64,000 nt of DNA from Blasia pusilla (Eukaryota; Marchantiophyta; Marchantiopsida; Blasiales), in assembly GCA_050084515.1 (NCBI GenBank), contig CM114273.1:38130001-38194000 (forward strand), in the 5' to 3' direction. The notes under the pieces were generated by a model. It saw nothing but the letters and a program-made list of their open reading frames with translations, was not told the origin of the DNA and ran no database searches. The translations under genes were made by a program, and so were the position numbers. Below are positions 37,790-50,003 of this stretch, one piece after another (positions within the stretch are counted from its first letter, which is position 1; each line of letters starts with the position of its first letter).

Positions 37790-39520
37790 GAACTTCAATG
37801 TCACGATACCAATGGAAAATGAAAATCTCCAAATCGACTCCCGACCAGAGAATTAAAAATCATAAACCCTAAACACGATTTCCCAATTTTAAATTGAGCA
37901 TGGAGTAGGATATGGAAAATCCACACCGTCCAAAATTAACAACGCCTTTTCATCTCCATAGTCCTTATATTTCAGCTCCATCCAATGGTGGAAAGTCAAG
38001 ATGCTAGAGTGCAAACATCAAAATTGAACTAACACTTGGATCATTATTCGTGTTTTGCCTTTCTTCATCTTTCATCTCCATTTGCTTGGCCCTCCTCTTC
38101 ATCATCGTGTCTATAAATCATGAAACTTTGTCACAAGATGAACTTATGTGCTACTATACCAATGGGAAAAGAAAATCTCCAAATGGACACCCAAATAGGG
38201 AATAAAAAATCATAAACCCTAAACAAGGTTTCCCATTTTTAAATTGAGCAAGGAGTAGGATATGGAAAATCCGCACGGTCCAAAAGTAAAAGGGCCTTCT
38301 CGTGTCCATATTCCTTACTTTTTAGCTCCATCTAACGGTGGGAAGTCAAGATGCTAGAATACAAACATCAAAATTTAACTAGCTGTTGGGACATTATTGA
38401 TGTTTTGCCTCTTTCATATCCATTTTGTTGGCACCCCTCTTCATCACCAGGTCCATAAATCCTCAAAGTTTGTCACAAGATGTACTTATGTGTTAATGTA
38501 CAATGGAAAAATAAAATATCCAAATGGACCCCTACCGTGGGAATTAAAAATCATAAACCTTAAACAAGGTTTCCCATTTTTAAATTGAGCATGAAGTAGG
38601 ATATGGAAAATCCACACAGCCCAAAAGTAAAAGGGATGTCTCATCTCCATAGTTCTTACGTTTCAACTCCATCCAACGTTGGGAAGTCAAGATACTAGAG
38701 TGCAAACATCAAAATTGAACTAACACTTGGATCATTATTCGTGTTTTGCCTTTCTTCGTCTTTCATCTCCATTTGCTTGGCCCTTCTCTTCATCATCGTG
38801 TCTATAAATCATGAAACTTTTTCACGAGATGAAATTATGTGCTACTATACCAATGGAAAAAGAAAATCTCCAAATGGACACCCAAATAGGGAATAAAAAA
38901 TCATAAACCCTAAATAAGGTTTCCCAATTTTAAATTGAGCAAGGAGTAGGATATGGAAAATCCACACGGTCCAAAAGTAAAAGGGCCTTTGCATCTCCAT
39001 AGCTCTTATATTTCAGCTCCATCCAACGGTGGAAAGTCAAGATGCTAGAGTGCAATCATCAAAATTGAATTAACACTTGGATCATTATTCGTGTTTTGCC
39101 TTTCTTTGTCTTACATCTCTATTTGCTTGGCCCTCCTCTTCATCACCATGTCTATAAATCATGAAAATTTGTTGCAAGATGTAATTGTGTGTTACTATAC
39201 CAATGGAAAAATAAAATCTTGAAATCAATGCCCGGCCAGGGAATAAAAAATAAAAAAACCCTTAACTTGGTTTACTAATTATAAATTCAGCATGGAGTAG
39301 GATATGGAAAATCCACACCGTCCAAAAGTAAAAGGGCCTTCTCATCTCCATAGTCCTTATGTTTCAGCTCCATCCAATGGTGGGAAGTCAAGATACTAGA
39401 TTGCAAACATCAAAATTCAACTAACTCTCCGAAGATTACTTGTGTCTTGCCTTTATTCCTCTTGCATATCCATTTTGTTGGCCCTCCTCTTCATCACCAG
39501 GTCCCACCAAGTATGCCAAA
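37790..39520 (+). repeat. ~350-bp satellite, five units
   Basis: The motif GGAGTAGGATATGGAAAATC recurs about every 350 bases (near 37900, 38252, 38593, 38941 and 39295). Each unit also has ATCATAAACC, CAGCTCCATCCAA and GTGGGAAGTCAAGATGCTAG. Similarity within units is high, with scattered substitutions. No coding frame. Confidence 0.92.
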
Positions 39521-40140
39521 AATCAAGATACATTTCCTTGAGGGGCATCCCAACACCTAGAACAACGCAGAAAAGAAAAAACTCCAAATGACCACTCATA
39601 CATGGATTTAAAAATCATAAATCCCAAAGGAGATGTTTCATTTTTGGTAGGATTATGGGGAGCTAAATAGCAAATCGGAACCGTTCAAGTAATGCAGATA
39701 ATTAAGAGAAAATTCAGTGCTACGTTTCATCACCATATTATGGTTCGATGAAAAGATAGCTACATGTTAATATGACAAACTACTCCCAACATTCGTACTC
39801 AAAGGCCTCCTCCTCCTTCTTAACATCCCATTCTCTTCCCCCTCCCCTCACCAAGGGTTCTAAAAATCAAGAAAATTTTTCCATAGGGGCACCCCAACAC
39901 CAAGAACCAAGGGGGAAAGAAAAAACTCCCAATGACCACTCACATATGGATTTAAAAATCGTAAATTCCAAAGGAGGTGTTTCATTTTTGGTAGGAGCAT
40001 GGGGTGTTAAATAGAAGATCCAAACCGTTCAAGTAGTGCAAAGAATTAACCAAAATGCTAGTGCCAAGTTTTATCTCCATCTAATGGTTAGATGAAAAGA
40101 TATCTTCATGTTAACATGAAAATGATACAACAGCTTCGAA
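39521..40140 (+). repeat. Divergent satellite units (two)
   Basis: Two units of about 343 bases share CCAATGACCACTCA, GGATTTAAAAATC and AACCGTTCAAGTA and keep the general layout of the 350-bp satellite. They are a diverged subfamily at the right edge of the array. Confidence 0.75.
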
Positions 40141-40184
40141 TAATTCCTACCAACATTAGAGCATGAAATCATTTAAACATATCA

Positions 40185-40398
40185 GTCGTTGTTTATGACT
40201 CATCTTTACTGGGCGAGTAAAACAAGTATGACTTGTCTCTACTAAAGGGTATTGATAACTACGTTAGTCATAAGCAGATGACTTGGTGAGTTGTACGACC
40301 CTAAATTTGATGACTAAACCATTTAAGTCATAATTTGAGTCATTCTTTTGATGAGTCATTTAAGGTCTAGTCATAAAAACCACCCATTTCTTCTAGTG
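40185..40398 (+). mobile_element. CACTA transposon terminus
   Basis: The plus strand ends TTTCTTCTAGTG at 40398, i.e. CACTAGAAGAAA inward on the other strand, the terminal motif of CACTA (En/Spm-type) elements. About nine copies of a GTCAT/ATGAC motif lie in both orientations within the adjoining 210 bases, like the subterminal transposase-binding repeats of this superfamily. Homology of the 40-46 kb arm with the 53-59 kb arm begins at the very next base, so the element was inserted there. I found no matching left terminus in the window. The satellite to its left may be internal to it. Confidence 0.75.
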
Positions 40399-41544
40399 AC
40401 CGGAATGCCTCTAAAGAGTCCGAAAGAGTCCCATCACTCACGCAGCCAACCTGTCGGAATCTGACAGGTTGCTTGGAAGTGGTTAAAAAGTTGCAATGGT
40501 CAAAAAGTGAAAAGTTGCAAGCCGTGGAAATCCGGCGGGTTGCAAAATAGAAGTCCTCAGAGTACATAGATGATCACATTCGAAAAGACCAAAAAAGATA
40601 TTCAGCAAACTTTTACAAACACCATCATCGTTCGAAAAAATCTTGTCCTTTATTACATCCGAAAGAAGCTCAGAACTGTACATTTGATCTATTCTATTAA
40701 ATCTTTTGCCTCGTCATCAAATAAATCCCTACTCCAAACGCTGCAGTCAAGCAAGGTCCTTGAGTTCTTTGAACTCACTCGTCATCGTCCGAGAGCTCTT
40801 CCAAGATTACTGTCGGCCTTGCCCTCCCGATTTTCGGAATCGTGGGTAGTGACGATGATGTCACTACCAATGGTGGGTCCGGAACCGGAGCTCTCGGCTT
40901 CAGAGGAGAGTTGTACACCCCAACTAGCCTGTCGTAATCTGCCTTTGCCTCCTTGCAAAGGTCAAACAATTGTTGCCTTCCCTCAAGGCAGAGAATGTTC
41001 ATACCACTCTGCCAGACACCTCTGATACTCGCCCCTAAAAGGCCCACTAAGTTGAACACCAAGTCACCCGGCCTTGAGCAGAGCTCGATGAGCGTTTGCA
41101 TCAGGGCTGGCGACTTTTCCCTTCCTCCAAGTAATGGAGTACCGTCTTGCATGAAAATTCCGGGGGGGGGGGGAATTGTATAAACTATCTAAGGTGTACC
41201 CATCGGAGCATGGATCCACATGATCCAGGATCTTAAACACCTGGAAGTTGTGCTCAGGCCGAACAAAGCAATAAATATAGGAGTGGTCCATCTGTAAAGA
41301 AGTATGTTGGAAACAATGTCAGCAACTTGGCCACTGGTCTACTCTCAACGTGGTGACATAATGTGCAACACCTCCCCAAAGAACTTCGCTTAACCCCAGA
41401 GAACTTCTTTATAATCCTAACATTGGAGCAACCTGTCGGAGTCCGACGGGTTGTTTAACAAGTGTCTTGTGATTTTTTTGTCCATGAGCAATCCGTTGGA
41501 AGGCGACAGGTTGCTGGCTTAAAGCAGCCCATGGTCGGCTAAGA

Positions 41545-41815
41545 GCAACCCGTCGCTTTCAGACGGGTTGCATCATTTCAGAAAATTGCAAAAGCATTAG
41601 CACTTGCAACCCGTCGCTTTCAGATGGGTTGCATCATTCCAAAAAATTGCAAAAGCATTAGCACTTGCAACCCGTCGCTTTCAGACGGATTGCATCATTC
41701 CAAAAAATTGCAAAAGCATTAGCACTTGCAACCCGTCGCTTTCAGACGGGTTGCATCATTCCAGAAAATTGCAAAAGCAGTAGCACTTGCAATCCGTCGG
41801 ATTCCGACGGGTTGC
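41545..41815 (+). repeat. 61-bp palindrome array in intron 3, arm 1
   Basis: Palindrome cores start at 41545, 41606, 41667, 41728 and 41789: five units with an exact 61-base period. The spacer carries CATCATTCCA and GCAAAAGCATTAGCACTT. A further isolated palindrome is at 41846-41872. The array lies inside intron 41292-41964. Confidence 0.95.
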
Positions 41816-44333
41816 ATTCACCCAATGGAGACTTGCCCTCAAACTGCAATCCGTCGCTTTCAGACGGATTGCAAAAAGACCCAGCTCAAACTATCTGACA
41901 GGTTGCATGCAGAGATGCAACCCGTCGGAGAAAGACAATTTGGATACAAATTAAGAGCCCTTACCCAAATTTGACTCGTCGCGGATCGGAGTGGGTACTC
42001 GTTCTTGATGACCCACGATTGCGCCGTCCTCCACTTTAGCGACCTCTTGACGCACTGGAGGTTGAAGAGCTCGTCCTCGCTCCCTCCAGTCAAAACTAAG
42101 AAACAGCCCCTGTCACCGAGATAAGCGTCTACAAAGGAAAACAGGAGCGTGATCTGGTCATAAGAAAGAGGAACATTCTAGTCCGGGACCTCGTCGGACG
42201 GATTCTCGTCCCACAAGCGCAACCCCGAGGGCAACTCAACGACGAGGAGATCCACCGCCACCTCTTCGACCTCCCCATGGACCATCTAGGGAGCGTGGCC
42301 GCTCCGTTGAAGCTTTTGTCCCAACGTTGTCAATTTTTCGATGGCGGGTGTCGACGCTTGGGAACTAAAACTTTTCAGCTCATCCAGAAGATTGTGCAGT
42401 GAAGGATGACGCTTGTCCGGGTCGTTGTTTCTCTATGTCTTCTCAAGGATGATGGAGTGTATTCCACATCGTGGTCTGCTCCCTGGGACAACCCTGGCGC
42501 CTCTCGCTTCCGCTTCTCCCGAGTCTGCGGTCGGCTTGTTGGGGTCTCTATGACCTCAGAATCTGGTGGAGTTTTCTTTGCGGAGGACCTGGTCCGACCC
42601 TCTCTCCTGCTCGCCCGGAAGATTCCGGCTCTCGCCTTGAATCTTCAGCCTCTCTTTGGGAAGACTCGGCCTCGGAATTCTTCGATCCCCTCGCCTTGGC
42701 TTTGAGACCCACTGTAGATTTGTCCTTGGCGGTGACGACCTTGGATACCAACTCCGCTGTCTCGAGGGCTTGCTCCTCCGCATCTCCTTCGAAAAAATCT
42801 TCAGGCTGCACCAAATTGGGGATGTCGTCCCTACCTGCGGCCACTGCATCATAGAGCAGGCGTAGATCTTTCTCAGTTATGTCCTCAAGGTCATTGAGGT
42901 CCAGTCAAATCGGGCAATTCTCCACCTCCCAATTGGACATACTTTGAGCCATCTCCATGTCGTACATGGAAAATGTCTCTCCATCAGGCGGAGAAGCCCA
43001 AAATTTGCAGGCTGTCGGTATTTTTCGCCATGTACTTGCATTCTTACAATGGACGAGGTACCTGAACACCATGCGTGGGGCAGCTCTTAGTCGAGATGCA
43101 TCGGCCGCCTACTCCTGAAGATCTCGCTTCTTCTTTGCGAAATCCCTTTTTTTTGCCTCCATTTCTTCGTCAAGGTCTGCCTGAGGGAGGATGCGATCCT
43201 TGAACATTGTCCTGAAACCAGGGTTTTTTATGGGCTTGTCTCGCATGTCATCAAGCCAAAGTTCAAAATCTTCAGCACTCTCCAGTTTTGCTTCCTCCGC
43301 AACTGGCTCTATTCTTTTCAGCTCCTCTTGGAGACCCACGAGCATGGACTTCCCGAGAAGCCGCAACGCATCCCAGAATGACCATTCACGGAGCCAGTGG
43401 GAGATCATTGTATCAGAGACACCCGGAGGATGGTGTGCCGCCCTCTTTTGGGCCTCTGTGCCCTCGAGACTGATTTTCATCAATCGGATTCTCCTAAATT
43501 TGCTAATTCCAGACAAGGCAAATCGATGCACGCGATCGAGAGACACTTTCTCCCCAATCCGACCCTGCGGATCTTCATCCCTCTTCCGCTCGCGCTTGAT
43601 GATCGCCTTCAACTCCTTGTAGAAATTGGGGCCAAGTTTGGGGTTAAGAATGGCGATGTAGGGCTGCATCTTGCTTGCCGTGTACATCGTAGCTGCACAT
43701 ACTGCAGCATGGATGAACTTTGCACGCTCAAACACAAACACTTTCTCCCTCCGCTCCAGCTCTAATGCAGCGCTCTTCTTGGCGGCCTGTATCTTCGACC
43801 AGCAAAGGATTGTCATGGCTGCATCTTGGGAAATAAACTTATTTGCCCAAGTCTCTTTCTTTTTTTTAGCACCCTTTGCCAGCATCTCATTTACAAGGGC
43901 GTCGCCCAAGAACCCCTTGTACTCTACCAGGTGCGTCGTTAGCACTTTCTTCACCCGATCGCAATCCTCGATCCAGTGGTTGGTGATATTCCCCTCCGAT
44001 ACAATCCTGTACATCCGAACTCAATATTAGAAATTTTGCAAGGTACACGGGTTCCTGCAACCGGTCGGACTCCGACAGGTCGTCACAGCTCATGGTCGGA
44101 ATGGAAGCAACGAGCTAAATTTTGCAACCCATCCGAGTCCGACGGATTGCATTCAGAGTTGTGATTGCCTATTTTCAACCCGTCGGACTCCGACGGGTTT
44201 TCAGATTTTCCATATTTAGAGAGTGGTTTCCGCGAAAAGAGTGAACATATCAACCCGTCGGAGTCCGACAGGTTGCGCAATTTCAATTAAGGTGCAATTT
44301 GACCACAAAAATGTAGCTCCGCTACTTCCGAAT

Positions 44334-44745
44334 GCAACCGGTCGGACTCCGACGAGTTGCTTTTAGCCAGAAACATCCAAAAACAACTTCGAGTCAAGCA
44401 ACCCGTCGGACTCCGACGAGTTGCTTTCTTCAAAAAATATCCAAAAACAGCGATGAGTCGAGCAACTCGTCGGACTCCGACGAGTTGATTTCGGCCAAAA
44501 ACATCCTAAACGAGTGATCAGTCGAGCAACTCGTCGGACTCCGACGAGTTGCTTTTGGCCAAAAACATCCTAAACGAGTGATCAGTCGAGCAACTAGTCG
44601 GAGTCCGACGAGTTGCTTTCGGCCAAAAACATCCTAAACCAGTGATCAGTCGAGCAACTTGTCGGAGTCCAACGAGTTGCTTTTGGCCAAAAACATTCCA
44701 AAACAGTGGCGACTCAAACAACTTGTCGGAGTCCGACGGTTTGCA
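44334..44745 (+). repeat. 64-bp palindrome array in intron 2, arm 1
   Basis: Palindrome cores start at 44334, 44398, 44462, 44526, 44590, 44654 and 44718: seven units with an exact 64-base period. The spacer carries GGCCAAAAACATCC. The unit at 44526-44552 has 13-base perfectly complementary arms around one base. More scattered palindromes lie at 44050-44280. All are inside intron 44007-44761. Confidence 0.95.
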
Positions 44746-46220
44746 GCAAGAGGAAACTTACGTGTTCATGGCATGCATGGCCATCTCCACCATCGCCATG
44801 TGATGAGGGTATGGATGTAGCACCACTACCTTCACGATAAAATGTGCCTCCAATGAGTTTGGGCGCTCCTCTGCAAACTGGGTCCACGCCATGATCATGT
44901 GGTTTCCATCCCAGATGAAGAAATACAGGTTCCGCATCTAACTGGATTCCGTCCCCTTTATCGCCCTTCTGAATTCCTGATCTCTCATCCTCCATAATGT
45001 GTCGAGCGCTTCCAAGTCCTCCTCCGTAACCAGCGCTTGGGTTCCATGGTCATTGTAAGGCTGAACATAGAACGGAGGGAAGTTGTCGACGTAGGATGTT
45101 GTCGCCGCCGATTGTTTGAGCTTCGCAATATCCTCGTCAGACTGAATTTCGCGCACGTACTCCATTGTCCGCAATTGGCAGAGTGGAATTCTCGAGGCGT
45201 TGTGGCCCTCCATCAGTGCCATATGCTTTACCACCTGTCACACCGAGGACAAGATCAGTAAGCTACACTGAATTGCCAATGAATTGCAACATGGACCTTC
45301 ACATAATTCAAAAAACACAGATCCTCTCTTACCCGCTCGAAGATTGGGTCGGTGTCTTGGCTAGCCAACTGCTCTGAGACAGCAGTTGGCAAGTCCACTT
45401 GAAACTTGTCGATCCGATAGAGGTCGATTTCTTCCACCGGGCTTAGAGACGAGGATGACCGCTCTCCTGCTTCTTCAGCGATGTCCACCATCTCCACGCT
45501 GGCGGTCCTCATGACCTCATCTTCCATCACTTGAACTTCGGCCGTTTCCGCTATATTGATTGTGTCCCCAGACTTCATCGGGGACTTTTCTTGCATCTCA
45601 ACACTTTTGATTGGACGGGAAGGGCTTTCTTCAATGGCAATTGTTTTTTCCCTCCGAGCTCTTGCCAATTCTGCTCTCCTCACCGACGCGTCCAGACGCT
45701 TCTTTTCTCCCTTTTCGTCGGCGACCCTTTTCTTCAAGGCCTGCGACGCCTCAGCCTCTGCATTCTATTTTTTGAGCACCTCATGTACACGTTTTGCAAG
45801 AAGCTCCTGCTTGTGCATCTCCGCTTCCCTTTCCCGCTCCTTGATTTCTTGCTGCCTTATCTCATTGGCCGAACGAGGCCTTGGAGATGGTGAAGCAGAA
45901 GTCCTCGTGGACTTGGGAGTGAAGCTCCCAGCCTTGTTTGCTTCAGATTTTTTCCTCGTGATTGTTTCCGAAAATGCCTCCTATGGACAAGGAAATTGCT
46001 CTCTGTGCATGAAGAATCGTCTCGAGGAATCGCATTTATGAGTCGCCTTGCTGATGTCGCGATGAGTCGGCTTGCTGATGTCGCGATGAGTCGCCTTGAT
46101 GAGAAGCTCGAATCGTCTCGCGATGAGTCACCGTGTAAAGCGCCCCTTGGTATCTGGTCAGCTGTTGCGCGGAAGAGCAATAGAGATTACGAAACAAAAA
46201 ACCGGAAATGAGCGAGCCTT

Positions 46221-46232
46221 CCCCTATTTATA
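46221..46232 (-). promoter_or_regulatory. TATA box of arm 1 methyltransferase-like gene
   Basis: Minus-strand TATAAATAGGGG, identical to the arm 2 copy and about 260 bases upstream of the lost start codon. Confidence 0.75.
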
Positions 46233-46329
46233 CTTTTCGAGCCGTTGAGCTGACCGTTGGGTGGCATTGTCCTTCCGACGGCGACGTGCCGGCCGTTATG
46301 GAAGTTTGGACGTGAAAAAAAACCAACCC

Positions 46330-47400
46330 GACGGCTTCGACAGGTTGCACGCTTCCCGAGGGTTCAAGGCATCCGTCCTCGTGGCAACCCGTCGGAGACC
46401 GACAGGTTGCGCGCCTCTGTCATCTTCGGACAAGAACACGAGATACCCGCGCAACCCGTCGGAGACCGACAGGTTGCGCGCCTCCGTCATCTTCGGACAA
46501 GAACACGAGGTTCCCACGCAACCCGTTGGATACCGACAGGTTGCACGCCTATGTCGTCTTCGGACAAGAACGCGAGGTACCCGCGCAACCTGTCAGATTC
46601 TGGTGGGTTGCACGCTTCCCTCGTCTTGGGATAACAAGGCGGGCTTCCCGCGCAACTCTTCGGAGGCCGACAGGTTGCACGCTTCCTTCATGTAAGCGTT
46701 ACAAGGTGAGGCACTTGCGCGACTCGTCTGAGGTCGACGGGTTGCGCGCCTCCGCTGTCTTTGGGCAAGAAGGTGCGGCCCGTGCAACTCATCGGAAAGA
46801 GACGGGTTGCACGCTACCTTAATGTAAGTAACACAAGGTGAGGCAATTGCGCAACCCGTCTGAGGCCAACTGGTTGCGCGCCTCAGCCATCTTTGGGCAA
46901 GAAGGCGCGGCATCCGCGCAACTCGTCGGAGATCGACGGGTTGCACGCTTCCTTCATGTTAGCGTTACAAGGTGAGGCAGAAGCGTGCAACCCGTCCGAA
47001 GCCGACGGGTTGCACGCTTCGCTTATGTTGGGTTAATAGGTGAGGTACCAGGGTTCCCCGTTGGTTATCGACAGGTTGCACGCTTTTCTATCCCTCGGGT
47101 AACAATGCGACAATGCATAGTTTGAGGCAACCCATTGCAATCCGACGGGTCACAAGATCTACCCTGCGTTGGACAATCCCGCAAAAGTCCCCAAAGATTG
47201 GTTGCCTTAGCATATGCAAGCGATATCTTGTGTTGATCCTAGCAAAATCGACTCAAAAAACCTTTGGTGGGCAAGAAGGGGGTACCAACCCAACGGACTC
47301 CGACGGGTTCCAACAAAAAGAACTGCATGCTTCGAAACCAACGTCTCTGATTCCCAAATTCTACAGCTCACCTGACTCCGACAGGTTGCAACATAATTGG
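46330..47400 (+). repeat. 67-bp palindrome array between divergent promoters
   Basis: Palindrome cores start at 46384, 46451, 46518, 46585, 46652, 46719, 46784, 46851, 46918 and 46987, mostly 67 bases apart, then become irregular to about 47400. The spacer carries CTTCGGACAAGAACACGAG or later variants. The unit at 46981-47019 has 16-base perfect arms. The array lies between the arm 1 gene promoter and the transposase promoter. Confidence 0.95.
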
Positions 47401-47482
47401 ATCCATTGTGTCAGAAATTTTCAACTACCAAACTTCATCTTGTCAGTCAAATTCTGTCAGGAGAATCTGAGTCCCTATTCAC

Positions 47483-47489
47483 TATAAAT
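47483..47489 (+). promoter_or_regulatory. TATA box of the MULE transposase
   Basis: TATAAAT about 70 bases upstream of the ATG at 47553, just after the palindrome array. An upstream ATG at 47524 opens only a short frame. Confidence 0.6.
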
Positions 47490-49566
47490 TAAACATTCTC
47501 ATTCTCCTTCTCATACCAACTCTATGTCTCCTCCCGGTGGAATCTTTTGGGAATGGAAAATTATGTGAAGCTCACTTGTGGCAGTCATCTAGCGGCCCTT
47601 CCTCAATCAGAAATCGTTCGACCGCAAGCTTGTGAGTCTTTCATAGCAGTGGATGAAAATTTTCTCTCAGTTCGATTTCTTCTCCAAATTGGAACCATCT
47701 TTGTATCCAAGGATGTTAGGGTGGACGGTACGGAGGACATTATAGGTGAGACAGTCCAGCGAGTGATTACAGACCGTAAAGTATGGAATCTCTTACCTCT
47801 AGCAAATGGTCAATACAGAGTTTACCGCTTGCCCTTGAATTCCTCTGTTTCCCAAGTAGACAGTCGAGAATTTCCTAGTGCATCGAGCTCTACGTTTGCA
47901 ACTCCTACCTCAGTAGATCCAGCTTCGACTCCAACTTCACACACTCGTAACAATGTTGTACTTCTTGAAGATATTCCGGATGTTATCAACCTCAGTGGAT
48001 CTGTCAGACACCAACCGGGCCCTCTGTCCGCCTACTCGTTCCTCTTGCGAGTATCAGGCAATAGTTTGCTATCGTCTCTAGCCTTGAAAATTTTCAAGCA
48101 CATTCTTGTCGACAAGCTTCCGCCCACGTACGATGGTAATTGCATTTTTGAGTTGCCTCCACTTGCTGCTCCTGCTCAAAAGAAAGATGGAGGACGCTTG
48201 AAGGGTATGGACAGAAAGTCTGATTGTCATCGATGGTGCAGAATTCAACGGACTAGTGCTTCAATTCCAGATGGTCCTTGGATTGTCTCCCGCCGCCAAT
48301 GCGTTGGATCCTTGGGAGTGTAGAAGTCCAGCATGCCCGTATCTAGAGCGCAACGGGCGAGTCAATACATCGCAATTTCCCCCCAAGAATGCAGAAACTC
48401 CATATGAGGTCGGTGCCACCATACATCCGGGAGGCCATCGATGTCCTCATTGTCAAGCATCCCCCTTCTGCGTTGGAGCGTGTCCTGCATACATATTTTT
48501 CATTGTCCACGACTTGGGCTCCACATCAGAGTACACAAGGTTGGCAGTTCATGTTGGCTCCCACACTCATCCTGTAACCGATGCAATTCAGAGACACATC
48601 AAGGAGGATGTCGCGAAGAAAGTGGCCAAGGTCTACAAAAACCCTCCGGGTTCAAAGCCCGGAGTGATCAAGCTCACAACAGCATCACAAATTTGTGAAC
48701 AATTGCTTGGAATCCCTGGACAGGGCGAGATCACGGCAGCTGAGGAGAAATAACTATGGGAAAATCTCGCATTTCTCGCTGATCCTGAATGCTTACGGAA
48801 TTTGTTGCGTCAAATACGGGTACTGGATGGAAAGACGGCCAAAATGGATGCCATTTCTACAATCAAGGCCAACTCCAAATTTCCATTCATTCAGAGATGG
48901 CAGTTCATGGGCCAGGGAGGCGAGGGATCTAGGGCCTATGTCTTCAAAATGTCAACCACAGGTCCGTCGAGTGGCCTCGATCTTATAGATCGAATGAGGG
49001 AAGGGGAAGATCTTTACGGGAGCTGGGTAAGCTTTGATATTTGCTACAGAGTGCTGAACGGATGGTTGACAATGGGTGCTCACGTTTATGATCATGTGGA
49101 GAAGGGACTCAAAACTATATTTGTCTATGAAGTAAAAGCAGAAGACGTTGGCAGTTTGAAGATGTGCTGGTTACTCTTATTGGAGGTGGTGAAGGAAAAC
49201 AAAAGGCCACCTCCGGAAATTTATGGGTTCATGGCGGACAATGCACAACCTGGGCGTATTGCTATCAGGGAAGTGTTCTGGTGTGGAGAGGTTTAACCGG
49301 AGAGGGAAAGGTCGGATGCTTTCCATTGGCAATAGTCTGTGACCCGGTACACCAAATCTTGCATCAAGGAGAATAAGAGGACAGAGCATGTCACTCTACT
49401 CCAACGCTGTAAGGAAAGCAAAACCTTGAAACAGGCCATGGAATGCCAAGAAGAACTTCATGGGTGGTGGAGGAAGCATGCGATTGAGGGGAAGTACAAA
49501 GAGTTGTGCTCTTGGTTGAGTTGGTGGATTGTACGTATGAGACAATGGGGAAACTTCATGCGGCAG

Positions 49567-50003
49567 GTGAGTTCACTATTTTGTCTTATCAAGCTCACGT
49601 TGAGAATTGTTTGAAAAGTTGCAGCTCAAGTTGAGAAGCGTGGGAACTATAGGGATTTCAAACCGAAGAAACCAAGCAATTTGTCGGATGCGACGGGTGG
49701 CCTGAGTGTGCAACCCGTCCGAAACGGACGAGTTTCCTGAGTGTACAACCAGTCGAAAACCGACGGGTTGCATCCAAAATTTTGGTGCAACCCGTATACA
49801 AGTATGCAAGTCGCATGCATACAAGGCCCGCAAATAGTTCGACCCGGATGGATTTCGGATGACTTGCACTTGGATCTTCCAGCCCGGAGTGGCCAAACGT
49901 TCTTGCAACCCGTCCGATTGTTGCAACACGTCGGAACCCGACGGGTCGTAGAGTTTGACTTCTGAGCTATTTTCATTCCCTTCTAACATTGCCGTCGTTG
50001 CAG
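49567..50003 (+). repeat. Palindrome-filled intron of the MULE transposase
   Basis: GT at 49567 and CAG at 50001-50003 bound a 437-base intron whose interior (49680-49960) has several palindromes with arms near CAACCCGTC. The flanking exons lack them. Confidence 0.8.

Larger units (their letters stand above)
40689..45962 (-). pseudogene. DNA N4/N6-methyltransferase-like gene, arm 1 copy
   Basis: The minus-strand gene is parallel to the better-labelled copy at 53877-59017. The start codon has become ATC (45960-45962). Exon 1 is charged and coiled-coil-like. Exon 2 ends at 44762, intron 2 is 44007-44761, exon 3 runs 44006-41965 and intron 3 is 41292-41964. The last exon starts at 41291. The C-terminal part reads GGREKSPALMQTLIEL then SRPGDLVFNLVGLLGAS, aligned with the K-P...LI and GD-V-D-FxGxG pattern of beta-class methyltransferases, then ILCLEGRQQL. 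Asp has become Asn in motif I. Breaks include TAG at 44938-44940, TGA at 42905-42907 and a G-run slippage at 41162-41171. No product expected. Confidence 0.75.
40399..46709 (-). repeat. Inverted-repeat arm 1
   Basis: The reverse complement of this block matches 53157-59306 across the promoter, exons and introns, with indels mainly in palindrome arrays. The outer end is cut by the CACTA element; the inner end lies in the promoter-side palindrome array. Confidence 0.93.

Noticed and set aside
42556-43765. Antisense frames over the methyltransferase-like exons (both arms)
   Set aside because: Mirror frames of charged, biased coding sequence; the other strand has conserved splice sites and promoter.
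44334-44745. CRISPR-like array (regular palindromic repeats)
   Set aside because: Spacers are the same within the array, the setting is a spliced plant-type gene, and there are no cas genes; it is an intronic tandem repeat.
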